The position numbers and the translations under genes were made by a program. A stretch of DNA of 32,617 nucleotides from Polyangium fumosum (GTDB lineage: Bacteria > Myxococcota_A > Polyangia > Polyangiales > Polyangiaceae): NCBI RefSeq assembly GCF_005144585.1, contig NZ_SSMQ01000099.1, positions 1 to 32,617 on the forward strand, written 5' to 3'. The notes beneath the pieces were generated by a model, which ran no database searches, was not told where the DNA came from, and saw only the letters and a list, made by a program, of their open reading frames with translations. This document shows positions 7,858 through 15,147 of the stretch, piece after piece (the stretch's first letter is position 1; every line of letters begins with the position of its first letter).

Positions 7858-8057
7858 ACGGCGCAGGAGCGTCGCACCGTTCGGCGTCGATGGGCAACGG
7901 CGAGGCGCTTTTCTTCTTCCTTCATGCCAGGTCAGGGCGTTCACGCCGGAGGAGGGAGCCTCGGACCTCATCCACTCGTCGGACCCGTCGCCGGAATCGG
8001 CGGCGATCGGCACAGACGACGACCAGCGACGCTGCCCTCGACGCGCGTGGAGGACGG

Positions 8058-8283
8058 ATGGCACGGAGGACGGCGAAGCAGTGGGCTCGGCTGATCGCGC
8101 GCTGGAAGCGCAGCGGCCTGCGTGCGGGGGAGTTTGGCGCGAAGGTGGGGGTCGACGTGCGCAGCCTGCATGGGTGGCGATGGTCGCTGCGTCAACGCGA
8201 AACAATCGAGGACACGCCGACCGCGCCCGGCGAGTCGGTCCCGGCGTTCCTGCCCGTTCACCTCGTCGAAGCCCCGTCGCCTC
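8058..8283 (+). mobile_element. IS66-type TnpA (accessory ORF) fragment, truncated
   Basis: An ATG at 8058 with a GGAGGA just upstream begins MARRTAKQWARLIARWKRSG, followed by LRAGEFGAKVGVDVRSLHGWRWSLRQ. This is the helix-turn-helix pattern of the small TnpA protein of IS66-family elements (Trp-rich start, SGL, WRW motif). The next section, PAFLPVHLVEAP, also matches the usual post-HTH segment. The similarity stops near 8283, where about 30-40 residues of TnpA should remain; the frame then runs 13 foreign codons to a stop at 8321. No TnpB, no DDE transposase and no terminal inverted repeats are visible, so this is a dead remnant. Confidence 0.6.
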
Positions 8284-8466
8284 AATGCGCTGAACAAGAG
8301 CTGCGCATCAGGCGACGGTGAAGCGTGCGAGGTGATCGGGGACTTCTACGATGGTCGTTATGGTAGGAAGGTGCGCACGCCCGAGAAGGCGCTGGAGTTT
8401 TACCGGAAGGCGTGCCGAGGGGGACGCGTGGATGCGTGTCGAGCCGCAGAGACCGCCCTTCCGTAG
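8284..8466 (+). pseudogene. C-terminal fragment of a Sel1-repeat protein
   Basis: In the frame different from the IS fragment, the sequence reads LNALNKSCASGDGEAC, then GDFYDGRYG, TPEKALEFYRKACRGG and VDACRAAETALP, ending in TAG at 8464-8466. This is a Sel1-like repeat (SGDGEAC ... A..FY.KAC..G...AC), as in the multi-repeat Cys-containing exported proteins common in myxobacteria. Only one and a half repeats remain, and there is no start or signal peptide. It begins exactly where the IS66 TnpA similarity stops, so insertion of the element followed by deletion probably removed the 5' part of the gene. Confidence 0.55.
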
Positions 8467-8596
8467 CAGCGGTTCACCATTGCTTCGGACATCCATGTCG
8501 AATTGCTCTCCTGGTCGGCGTGGCAAGTCCGCGCCACGAGCTCCGAGGCCCTCTCCATGCACGCCTCGGCCTCGACGCGAACCCGGGCGTCGCCGT

Positions 8597-9772
8597 TCAC
8601 TGCATCAACGTCTGCAGGTCATCGAGCGGATCGATGCAAACGCCGCGCGCCTCGAGCGCGGCCCGCAATGCTCCCGCGGTCTGCTGGTAGAATTCCTCGG
8701 TCGCCGCATCGAGCCGACCGGCCGCGTCGTACAGGTGGCGCACGCGATCACCATCGTACATCCGATCGATTCGCACCGCGCGCACCAGCGGCGCGAGCCG
8801 CGCGGCCAGCCGCTCGGGGTCCATCGGTAGCACCGGCTGCACCACGGCGACCGTCACACACCCCGCGCGCTGGCACGCCTCGAGCGCCGCGAACCGCTCC
8901 TCGATAGGGTCTCCGCCGGGCTCGAAATGCTGCCGCACCTCGTCGTCGTCCGTGGGGATCGAGAGGCCCACCAGCACGCGGCGGAAGCGCCCCAGCAGCG
9001 CGGCGTCTTCTTGGATGCGCGCGGCGCGCGTGAGCACCCCGGGCGTGAAGCCCGTGTCCACCAGCGCCTCGAGACAACGCCGCGTGATGCGGTACTTCTT
9101 CTCCAGCGGCTGGTAGGGGTCCGTCACGATCGGGCTCATGCGAACCAGCCCAGGCGGCAGGGTCGCGACCTCCCGCGCGAGCACCTCGGGCAGGTTGACC
9201 TTCACGTCGACGTAGCGCCCCCACGGCAGCTTCGCGCGGCCCTCGAGCTCGCGCGACAGGTCGGCGCGATCGGCCACGTAGCAAAACTCGCAGCCGATCA
9301 TGCAGCCGACATACGGGTTGAGGTAATAATGCCCCGGCCCCTGCTGCACGAGCGCGCGCTCGACGCGGACCTCGCGCACCTCGCTCCCGCGCGTCGGCGC
9401 CGGGCGAGGGATCACGGGCAGCGCGCCTTCTCGTCGCCGCACCATCTCGACGAGCTGCCCGACCGCGCGGTGGGCCAACGCGCTCAGCGGCTTCTCGGGA
9501 TCGAACTGGTGCCGCGCGCACACGTTGAACCGCGACGTCCGCGTGTAGCAGTCGCGCGTATCGTCGCGGTTCTCGAACTCCACCAGCACCCACTCGTCGC
9601 CGCGGACGAGCACGACGCAGACGCCCTGCTCGACGTCCCAGCCGGCCAGGCGAAAGCCACCGGGCGCCGGGCGGGCGTTCAACAGCGGCGCGAGCAGCTC
9701 GCCCACGATCTGGTCGAGCCTACGAAGAGGCGGTTCATCGCTCACGCTCGGGATGCTACCGGTGCCCACCAT
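8597..9772 (-). CDS. Radical SAM protein of the SPL/Rv2578c-like group
   Basis: The protein has 391 residues. The 4Fe-4S/SAM motif is C157-MIG-C161-EF-C164 (C-x3-C-x2-C), preceded by HYYLNPYVG, as in spore-photoproduct-lyase-like radical SAM proteins. Downstream, VRMSPIVTDPYQPLEKKYRITR and VLVGLSIPTDDDEVRQHFEPG continue the TIM-barrel core with the usual family wording. An N-terminal extension of about 120 residues (with GDEWVLVEFENRD) precedes the core and is not recognised. A GTG at 9745 would trim nine residues. The enzyme should cleave SAM to the 5'-deoxyadenosyl radical in the cytoplasm; the substrate is unknown. It is separated by a short gap from the DUF5989 gene on the same strand and could be read through from it, but no functional tie is evident. 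Confidence 0.85.
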   Translation of the reverse strand: MVGTGSIPSVSDEPPLRRLDQIVGELLAPLLNARPAPGGFRLAGWDVEQGVCVVLVRGDEWVLVEFENRDDTRDCYTRTSRFNVCARHQFDPEKPLSALAHRAVGQLVEMVRRREGALPVIPRPAPTRGSEVREVRVERALVQQGPGHYYLNPYVGCMIGCEFCYVADRADLSRELEGRAKLPWGRYVDVKVNLPEVLAREVATLPPGLVRMSPIVTDPYQPLEKKYRITRRCLEALVDTGFTPGVLTRAARIQEDAALLGRFRRVLVGLSIPTDDDEVRQHFEPGGDPIEERFAALEACQRAGCVTVAVVQPVLPMDPERLAARLAPLVRAVRIDRMYDGDRVRHLYDAAGRLDAATEEFYQQTAGALRAALEARGVCIDPLDDLQTLMQ

Positions 9773-9796
9773 GCCCGCGCAATTCCGATACGCGGC

Positions 9797-10027
9797 TCAG
9801 AAGAGCGTGTAGATGAGCGGCGAGAGCACGGTGCCCGACAGCGAGAGCACGAGCCCGAGGATCAGGAGGATCACGAGCACGGGCGTGAGCCAAAGCTTGC
9901 GGGTCTCGCGCAGGTAGGCGAGGCCGTCCCGCAGCGTGGACTGGCGCGTGGTCCGCGCGGCTTCCTCGAACCGGGAGGGGACGTGGTCGGGGTCGTCCTG
10001 TTGTTTCGGAGGAGGTGTCTCGGACAT
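9797..10027 (-). CDS. DUF5989 small membrane protein
   Basis: The product has 76 residues from an ATG at 10027, two bases after the carbamoyltransferase stop. A charged cytoplasmic N-terminus (SETPPPKQQDD ...) and TLRDGLAYLRETRKLWLTP are followed by one long hydrophobic helix and the terminal SPLIYTLF. The R-x-KLWLxP start of the helix and the FIYTLF-type end are the hallmarks of DUF5989. These small proteins occur beside carbamoyltransferases and SxtJ-like membrane proteins. The placement here fits, and it probably helps hold the complex at the membrane (inference). Confidence 0.8.
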   Translation of the reverse strand: MSETPPPKQQDDPDHVPSRFEEAARTTRQSTLRDGLAYLRETRKLWLTPVLVILLILGLVLSLSGTVLSPLIYTLF

Positions 10028-10029
10028 GG

Positions 10030-12234
10030 TCAATAAAGCCTGAAGTAATGCCGGGGCTCCCGGGGGGTTCGTTTGTCCTTCAAATACGATTCCGCTGCTC
10101 GGGCGAAGCGGAGCCCGAGCGGATCGCGCCCCAGGAGGGCGCGCACGAGGGCGATCGGCGCGAAGACGACGAGGTAGACGACGCCGAGCACGATCGGCCC
10201 GCTCACGGCGCCGAGCAGCGCGCCGAGCGCCATCCACGCGCGATACATGGCGCGACCGAGCCCCGGGACGAACGTGCCCGCGAAGAGCGCCGCGCCTGCG
10301 AGGGCGCCCGCGGCGAGGTCCTTGGGATCACGCGTGCCTCGCCAAACCGCCGCCCCGGCGACCACGCCAAGGAAAAGGAGCAGGAGCCCGAAGTGGATCC
10401 GCGTCCGTCGCGAGGGATTCGCGTCTTCCGGACGCAGAAATCGATCGAGGGCGCGTGGAGGACGAGGGGCCGGTGGTCCCATCGACGCGAGCGCCGCGAG
10501 CGCGGCGGGGGACTGCTCGTCGCGCAGGAGCAGAGAGCGCTCGATCACGAGGCCGTCGAGGTCTGTCCGAGCAAAACAGCGGAGCGCGTCCTCCGGCGTG
10601 CATACGATCGGCTCGCCGCGGACGTTGAACGAGGTGTTGAGGAGCACGGGGCAGCCCGTGCGCGCGTGAAACGCCTCGAGGAGGCGGAAATAGAGGCCGT
10701 GGCGCGCCTCGTCCACGGTCTGGATGCGCGCCGAGCCATCGACGTGCGTGATGGCGGGGAGAGCGGGCGCCGCGTCCTTTCGCACCGGGACCACGTGCGT
10801 CATGTACGGCAGATCCTCGCCCGGCGCGACCTCGAAGAATTGGAAGGCGTGCTCGCGGAGCACCGAGGGCGCGAAGGGGCGGAACCCCTCCCGGAATTTG
10901 ATCTTGTGGTTGATCGTGTCTTTCATCCCCGCGACGCGAGGATCCGCCAGGATGGAGCGGCTGCCGAGCGCGCGGGGGCCGAGCTCCATGTTCCCCTGGA
11001 AGAAGCCCAGGACCCGCCCCTGGGAGAGCTCTTCGGCCACACGCCCGACGAGCGTTTCCTCGTCGAGGTCGTGCACATGGAGCCCCCGTCCAGCGAGGGC
11101 TGCGTGAATCGCGGCCGCGTCGTGGGCGGGGCCGAGCAGCGAGGCGTGTTGCGCGTCCCCCGCGCGCGCCACGCGAGGTTTGTCGAGGAGCTGGTGCCAT
11201 ACGAAGAGCGCGGCGCCTGCGGCGCTGCCCGCGTCGCCCGCGGCGGGCTGCACCCAGACCCGCTCGAAGGGACCTTCGCGCTGGATGCGCCCCACGGCCA
11301 CGGAGTTCAGCGCGCAGCCGCCGCCCAGGCAAAGCGTCTTCGCGCCCGTCTTTTTCGCGGCCGTGCGCGCGAGTCGCAGGAGGATGTCCTCGGTGACGCG
11401 CTGGATCGATGCGGCGACGTCCTTGTGCCGCTCTTCGATCGGCGCGCCGGGCGCGCGCGCCGGAGCCCCGAAGAGCCGCTCGAACGCGGGGGAAATCATG
11501 GTCACACCGCCGAGCCAATCGAAATAACGCATGTCGAGGCGGAACGACCCGTCGTCCTTGAGATCGATCATTCGCTCGCGGATGAGCGCCTCGTAGCGGG
11601 GCTCGCCGTAAGGAGCGAGGCCCATCAGCATGTATTCGCCCGTGTTCACCTCGAAGCCAGCCCACTGGGTAAAAGCGGAGTAGAGCAAGCCGAGCGAATG
11701 CGGGAAGCGCAGCTCGTGGGAGAGCTCGATCCTGTTGTTTCGGCCAAACCCGAGCGTCGTCGTGGACCATTCACCCACGCCGTCCACCGTCAGGATCGCG
11801 GCCTCGTCGAAGGGGGAGGGGAAAAACGCCGCGGCGGCGTGGGCCTCGTGGTGCTCCGTGAACACGAAGGCGCGCGGGAAGCGGCCCTCGAGACCCCGGG
11901 CGAGCTCGCGGGGCAGGAAGAGCTTGCGCCCGAGCCAGGTGGGCAGCGCCCTCCGGAACTGGGGGAACGTGAACGGCGCGCGGGAGAGGTGGGTCTCGAG
12001 GATTCGATCGAATTTGAGCAGGGGTTTTTCGTAGAACGCCACGTGATCGAGATCCTCGATCCCGATCCCCGCCTCGGCGAGGCAGGCGGCGATGGCCCTT
12101 CGCGGGAACGCCTCGTCGTTCTTCAAACGCGAGAATCGCTCTTCCTGGGCGGCCGCGACGAGCTCGCCGTCGATGACCAGCGCCGCCGCGGCGTCGTGAT
12201 AGAAGGCCGAGATCCCCAGGATCCGCGTGCTCAC
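10030..12234 (-). CDS. NodU/CmcH-type carbamoyltransferase with fused SxtJ-like membrane domain
   Basis: The protein has 734 residues from a GTG at 12234 that overlaps the SGNH gene stop (GTGA). Residues 1-575 are a full O-carbamoyltransferase: ISAFYHDAAAAL, AQEERFSRLKND, HHEAHAAAAFFPS, LTVDGVGEW, LCLGGGCALNS, ELGPRALGSRSILADP, FREGFRPFAPSVL and LLNTSFNVRGEPIVC. These cover the Kae1-like domain and the YrdC-like carbamoyl-adenylate domain. The family moves a carbamoyl group from carbamoyl phosphate, via ATP, to a hydroxyl of a sugar or natural product. Residues 609-734 carry three or more membrane helices (about 615-632, 640-658, 665-700) and match the position and look of SxtJ, normally a separate gene. 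The fusion should tether the enzyme to the inner membrane. SGNH hydrolase and DUF5989 neighbours suggest modification of an exported polysaccharide or lipid-linked glycan; the substrate is unknown. Confidence 0.9.
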   Translation of the reverse strand: MSTRILGISAFYHDAAAALVIDGELVAAAQEERFSRLKNDEAFPRRAIAACLAEAGIGIEDLDHVAFYEKPLLKFDRILETHLSRAPFTFPQFRRALPTWLGRKLFLPRELARGLEGRFPRAFVFTEHHEAHAAAAFFPSPFDEAAILTVDGVGEWSTTTLGFGRNNRIELSHELRFPHSLGLLYSAFTQWAGFEVNTGEYMLMGLAPYGEPRYEALIRERMIDLKDDGSFRLDMRYFDWLGGVTMISPAFERLFGAPARAPGAPIEERHKDVAASIQRVTEDILLRLARTAAKKTGAKTLCLGGGCALNSVAVGRIQREGPFERVWVQPAAGDAGSAAGAALFVWHQLLDKPRVARAGDAQHASLLGPAHDAAAIHAALAGRGLHVHDLDEETLVGRVAEELSQGRVLGFFQGNMELGPRALGSRSILADPRVAGMKDTINHKIKFREGFRPFAPSVLREHAFQFFEVAPGEDLPYMTHVVPVRKDAAPALPAITHVDGSARIQTVDEARHGLYFRLLEAFHARTGCPVLLNTSFNVRGEPIVCTPEDALRCFARTDLDGLVIERSLLLRDEQSPAALAALASMGPPAPRPPRALDRFLRPEDANPSRRTRIHFGLLLLFLGVVAGAAVWRGTRDPKDLAAGALAGAALFAGTFVPGLGRAMYRAWMALGALLGAVSGPIVLGVVYLVVFAPIALVRALLGRDPLGLRFARAAESYLKDKRTPREPRHYFRLY

Positions 12235-13925
12235 GGCGCCGCCCGCTCGAAGAGGAGCGGCGCCGTGAGCTCGGAGAGCCGGCGCGCCATTCGATCGTGC
12301 CCCTCGGCGTTCGGGTGGGTGATGTCGAGGGCGTCCTTGGGCTTGAGGAAGGCCCGGTGATCTTCACCCCGGAATGCGTCGACCACGCGCCCAGCTTCGA
12401 ATCCCTGCTCGCGCGCCGCGCCGACGACCTTGTCGTAGACGGCGAGGCAGCTCGGATCGTCGAAGGGCTCCACCAGCGGCAGGGGCGCGACGAGGACCTG
12501 GAAATGATGCTTGTCGGCGAGCAAGCGGAGCCGCGAGAGCGACGCGCGCACGACGAGGTCGAACGTGTAGCCCGCGTGCATCTCCTCGAAGAGGGTGCAT
12601 TTCCGGCGCACCCCCACTTTGGCGAACTGGAAGGCGAAGAAGCTGTTTCCGATACGCCGGTATCCGCCGTTCTGCAAGAACGGGTCGTTCAGCACGTAGG
12701 CGAGCACCACCAGGTCGGGCTCGTACCGCAGGCCCACGCTTTCGAGCAGGCGCACCTCCTGCACGGTGTTGTATCCCTCGCAGGAGACGTTGACGACCTC
12801 GACCTTCTGCCCCGCGGGCGCCTTCTGGGCGAGCAGCGCCTCGAGTTGCCGCGGAAAACGACGGCGAAACGGGATGGACGGGTCATTGGGGACCGAGTCT
12901 CCCAGCACCACCACGCGGAGCACGCCGGGGGGCTTGGGGACGACGTGCGGCACGTCCCATAACCCATCCTCGGTGACCACGATGCGCTCGCCTTCGGACT
13001 CTTCGATCGCGTAGCCGGGCCGGTACGTGTACCGCAAGAGGCCGTCGTTCGACGGGGCGACGTGCTGGTTTCTCACGTCTGCCTCCGCGAGTCGCCATTC
13101 CATGAGCAGGAGCGTGAGCGGCGCGGCGATGGTCAGCGTCACGAGCCCACGGCGGACCTGGGGCCACCGGACGAACCCGGCGAGCACGAACAATAGCGCC
13201 GCCCCCACGACGATGTAATGGAACGGGTCCGGCATGAAGAAATCGGCGTCCGCCGCGCGGATGGCCCAGAGCTCGACCAGCACGACGCTGCCGAGGAACA
13301 GGAGGACGGACGCCGGAGGGGCATGGAAACGTTTGTCCGAAGCGACGTCCTTTTTGGGGACAGCCTCGACGGGGGCTCGCCGCCTTCGCCAGAGCGTGCT
13401 CCCCGCGAGCGCGAGCGCCGCGCCCGCGAGGCCCGTGACGATCAGCCACGGCCACGCGACCGGGGTTCGTCCCGGCGGATCCGGGGGGCGCACCTCCGGA
13501 GGTGGCGGCTTGTCCGGGGTCATGATCGCGGCGGACGCGAGGAACGTCGCGTCCCGCGCGAGACACGCGCCGAGCGCGTCGAGGGCGCGCTTGCGTGGCT
13601 CCGGCTCCGCGTTCCAGTCCTCGAATTGGCCCAAGGGGGAGAGCCCTGCCTGGCCCACGCGGCGAAAGGAGCGGCTCCCGTCCCGCGCGATGTCGACCCG
13701 GAGCGCCGCCTCACCTTTCGCCTCCACGATCACGTGCGTCAACGACCCCTGATCGGCGAAACAGTCGAATGCCGTGAGCCCGAGGTGCTCGGCGTCGGCG
13801 CAGGCCGCGATCCAGGCCTTCACGGGCGGAGCGCACGCAGCTCCTGGCGCTTCCCCCGTCTCCGCTGCATCTGCCGCGCGCGGGAGAAGGAAAAGAATCA
13901 GGCACGCGACGAGGGATCGGAGCAT
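12231..13925 (-). CDS. Membrane-anchored SGNH/GDSL hydrolase
   Basis: I start at the ATG at 13925, which gives a clean signal-type N-terminus (MLRSLVACLILFLLPRAADA); a GTG at 13961 is open but adds 12 unconvincing residues. Of 564 residues, about 21-150 are periplasmic and Cys-containing. Four hydrophobic segments follow (about 158-178, 205-221, 236-252, 260-275). The C-terminal half is an SGNH hydrolase: GDS in VVVLGDSVPND (342-344), CEGYNTVQE (block II Gly), YVLNDP (block III Asn) and DITHPN (catalytic Asp534 and His537). Enzymes of this group add or remove acyl esters on exopolysaccharides or glycans outside the inner membrane. The gene ends in a 4-nt overlap with the carbamoyltransferase, so the two are co-translated and probably decorate the same product. 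Confidence 0.8.
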   Translation of the reverse strand: MLRSLVACLILFLLPRAADAAETGEAPGAACAPPVKAWIAACADAEHLGLTAFDCFADQGSLTHVIVEAKGEAALRVDIARDGSRSFRRVGQAGLSPLGQFEDWNAEPEPRKRALDALGACLARDATFLASAAIMTPDKPPPPEVRPPDPPGRTPVAWPWLIVTGLAGAALALAGSTLWRRRRAPVEAVPKKDVASDKRFHAPPASVLLFLGSVVLVELWAIRAADADFFMPDPFHYIVVGAALLFVLAGFVRWPQVRRGLVTLTIAAPLTLLLMEWRLAEADVRNQHVAPSNDGLLRYTYRPGYAIEESEGERIVVTEDGLWDVPHVVPKPPGVLRVVVLGDSVPNDPSIPFRRRFPRQLEALLAQKAPAGQKVEVVNVSCEGYNTVQEVRLLESVGLRYEPDLVVLAYVLNDPFLQNGGYRRIGNSFFAFQFAKVGVRRKCTLFEEMHAGYTFDLVVRASLSRLRLLADKHHFQVLVAPLPLVEPFDDPSCLAVYDKVVGAAREQGFEAGRVVDAFRGEDHRAFLKPKDALDITHPNAEGHDRMARRLSELTAPLLFERAAP

Positions 13926-13965
13926 GGCGGGGGCTTCGGCGCGCATCTTCGTACCGAACACGTCA

Positions 13966-14004
13966 CGGCTCCCGCGCGTCGAGCGTGTTCGCCAGCGGGA
14001 GCCG
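13966..14004. promoter_or_regulatory. Perfect 10-bp inverted repeat between divergent genes
   Basis: CGGCTCCCGC (13966-13975) and its exact complement GCGGGAGCCG (13995-14004) flank a 19-base spacer. The repeat lies 41 nt upstream of the SGNH start and 134 nt upstream of the divergent lipoprotein start. It is either a regulator binding site or a stable hairpin in the 5' leader of one of the two messages. Confidence 0.4.
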
Positions 14005-14102
14005 GGCGCGCCGACGGGACCGTTCGGGAGGCACAGCGCGAAAGCTCCCCGGATTTGGCGGGGATGTCAAGCCTCAACTGCCGCTGGGAGCCCTCGTCCT
14101 GA

Positions 14103-14131
14103 TTGACATGCTGGCCGATGCCGTCGACGAT
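14103..14131 (+). promoter_or_regulatory. Possible sigma-70-like promoter for the lipoprotein gene
   Basis: A perfect TTGACA (14103-14108) is followed after 17 bases by the weak hexamer GACGAT (14126-14131), six bases before the ATG at 14138. No Shine-Dalgarno is visible, so transcription could begin at or near the start codon (a leaderless message). The -10 is poor, hence low confidence. Confidence 0.3.
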
Positions 14132-14137
14132 CGCCGC

Positions 14138-15097
14138 ATGAGGAAGCGTATCTTGTGCATGGGGTTGTTCGTCGGGGGGCTCGTCCACTGCTCGGGGGGG
14201 GAAAACGGGGAGGCGACCGGCCCCGGGGGGCAAGGGGGCGGCGCGGGGGGATCGAGCGCGAGCGCGGGCGGGAGCGGAGGCATGAACGCGGGCGGCGGCG
14301 GCATGGGAGGCGACGGAGGCATCCTCTTTCCGAGCGGCTCGGGGGGCGGAGGCGGGTCGTGTATGCCGACGAGCGCGGTCGAGACGATGTGCGACGGCAA
14401 GGACGACGATTGCAATGGCCGCGTCGACGACGTGGACGTGGGCAAGGACGGAATCTGCGATTGCTTGCGGCTCGGTATCGTCGGCGGTCCGGGCAGCAAT
14501 CCCTCCTCGAACTTCCAGGCCTGGCTCACGGAGCGAGGGACGAGCGTGGAGCGAACGCATCAGACGCCCGGAGAGGTCTTCGACGCTGCGTTCCTCGACA
14601 AGTACGACGTCCTCATTTTCGATCGGCTGACGCGGCCGTACACGGCCGAGGAGGCGAGCGCGCTCGCGGCGTGGGTCGGGATGCGGGGCGGGTTCGTCTC
14701 GATGACGGGATATACCGACGCGGAACCTGATTTCTACACGAACACGCTGCTCGCCCCGTTCGGGCTCGCATACCAGCCTGGTCTGTACTCCGAGCCGGTG
14801 ACGATGTTCGCCGCGCATCCGGTGACGGCGGGGCTCTCGTCCGTGACGTTCCTCGGCGGATACCTGGTCAAGGATCTCGGCGGGAGCGGCGGCACGAGCG
14901 CGGCGATCGGGAGCATCTCGGCGGGGCCTGTGGCATTCGCGCACGAGCGGGGCAAGGGCCGGGCCGTGGTCTGGGGCGACGAGTGGATCGAGTACGACAG
15001 CGAATGGCAAGCGCTGCCCGAGATCGAGCAGTTATGGGTCAACATCCTCGCGTGGATCGGGCCCCAGGATAGCTGTCAGGTGACGGTGCCGAAGTGA
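14138..15097 (+). CDS. Lipoprotein with Gly-rich linker, MopE-like motif and GATase-like domain
   Basis: From the ATG at 14138 the product has 319 residues. MRKRILCMGLFVGGLVHC is a lipoprotein signal (lipobox LVHC, Cys18). A Gly/Ser/Ala-rich linker follows to about residue 75, usual for surface lipoproteins of myxobacteria. Then comes METMCDGKDDDCNGRVDD, the metal-binding-like motif of MopE-type proteins. The rest (about 105-319: LRLGIVGGP, YDVLIFDRL, GGFVSMTGY, ATGL-like VTAGLSSVTF, GRAVVWGDEWIEYD) resembles a ThuA/DUF4350-like class I glutamine-amidotransferase fold, without an obvious catalytic Cys. It is probably an outer-membrane-anchored, surface-facing protein of unknown function. It is convergent with the large surface-protein gene. 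Confidence 0.75.
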   Translation: MRKRILCMGLFVGGLVHCSGGENGEATGPGGQGGGAGGSSASAGGSGGMNAGGGGMGGDGGILFPSGSGGGGGSCMPTSAVETMCDGKDDDCNGRVDDVDVGKDGICDCLRLGIVGGPGSNPSSNFQAWLTERGTSVERTHQTPGEVFDAAFLDKYDVLIFDRLTRPYTAEEASALAAWVGMRGGFVSMTGYTDAEPDFYTNTLLAPFGLAYQPGLYSEPVTMFAAHPVTAGLSSVTFLGGYLVKDLGGSGGTSAAIGSISAGPVAFAHERGKGRAVVWGDEWIEYDSEWQALPEIEQLWVNILAWIGPQDSCQVTVPK

Positions 15098-15112
15098 CGG
15101 CTCGCTCGTCAC
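15094..15112. terminator. Hairpin at convergent gene ends
   Basis: GTGACG-(7 bases)-CGTCAC forms a perfect 6-bp stem that overlaps the stop codon of the lipoprotein gene and lies 36 nt beyond the stop of the opposite gene. There is no T-tract, so it may only act as a weak bidirectional or Rho-assisted terminator. Confidence 0.3.
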
Positions 15113-15147
15113 CCGCCAAGCCGTAGGTAACGTCGAGCTCGGCGGCG

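Noticed and set aside
7858..8057. Promoter pair between the divergent barrel gene and IS fragment
   Set aside because: No convincing -35/-10 pair was found on either strand.
8400..8600. Short minus-strand frame (EAEACMERASELVARTCHAD ...) as a gene
   Set aside because: It has good third-position GC and some protein character, but overlaps the Sel1 fragment, has no signal or known motif and no ribosome binding site. It may be another gene remnant; not enough to annotate.
10015..12360. A 781-codon open frame on the plus strand across the carbamoyltransferase gene
   Set aside because: It is antisense to a gene with clear family motifs, its product is Arg/Glu/His-rich with no domain, and such long shadow frames are expected at this GC content.
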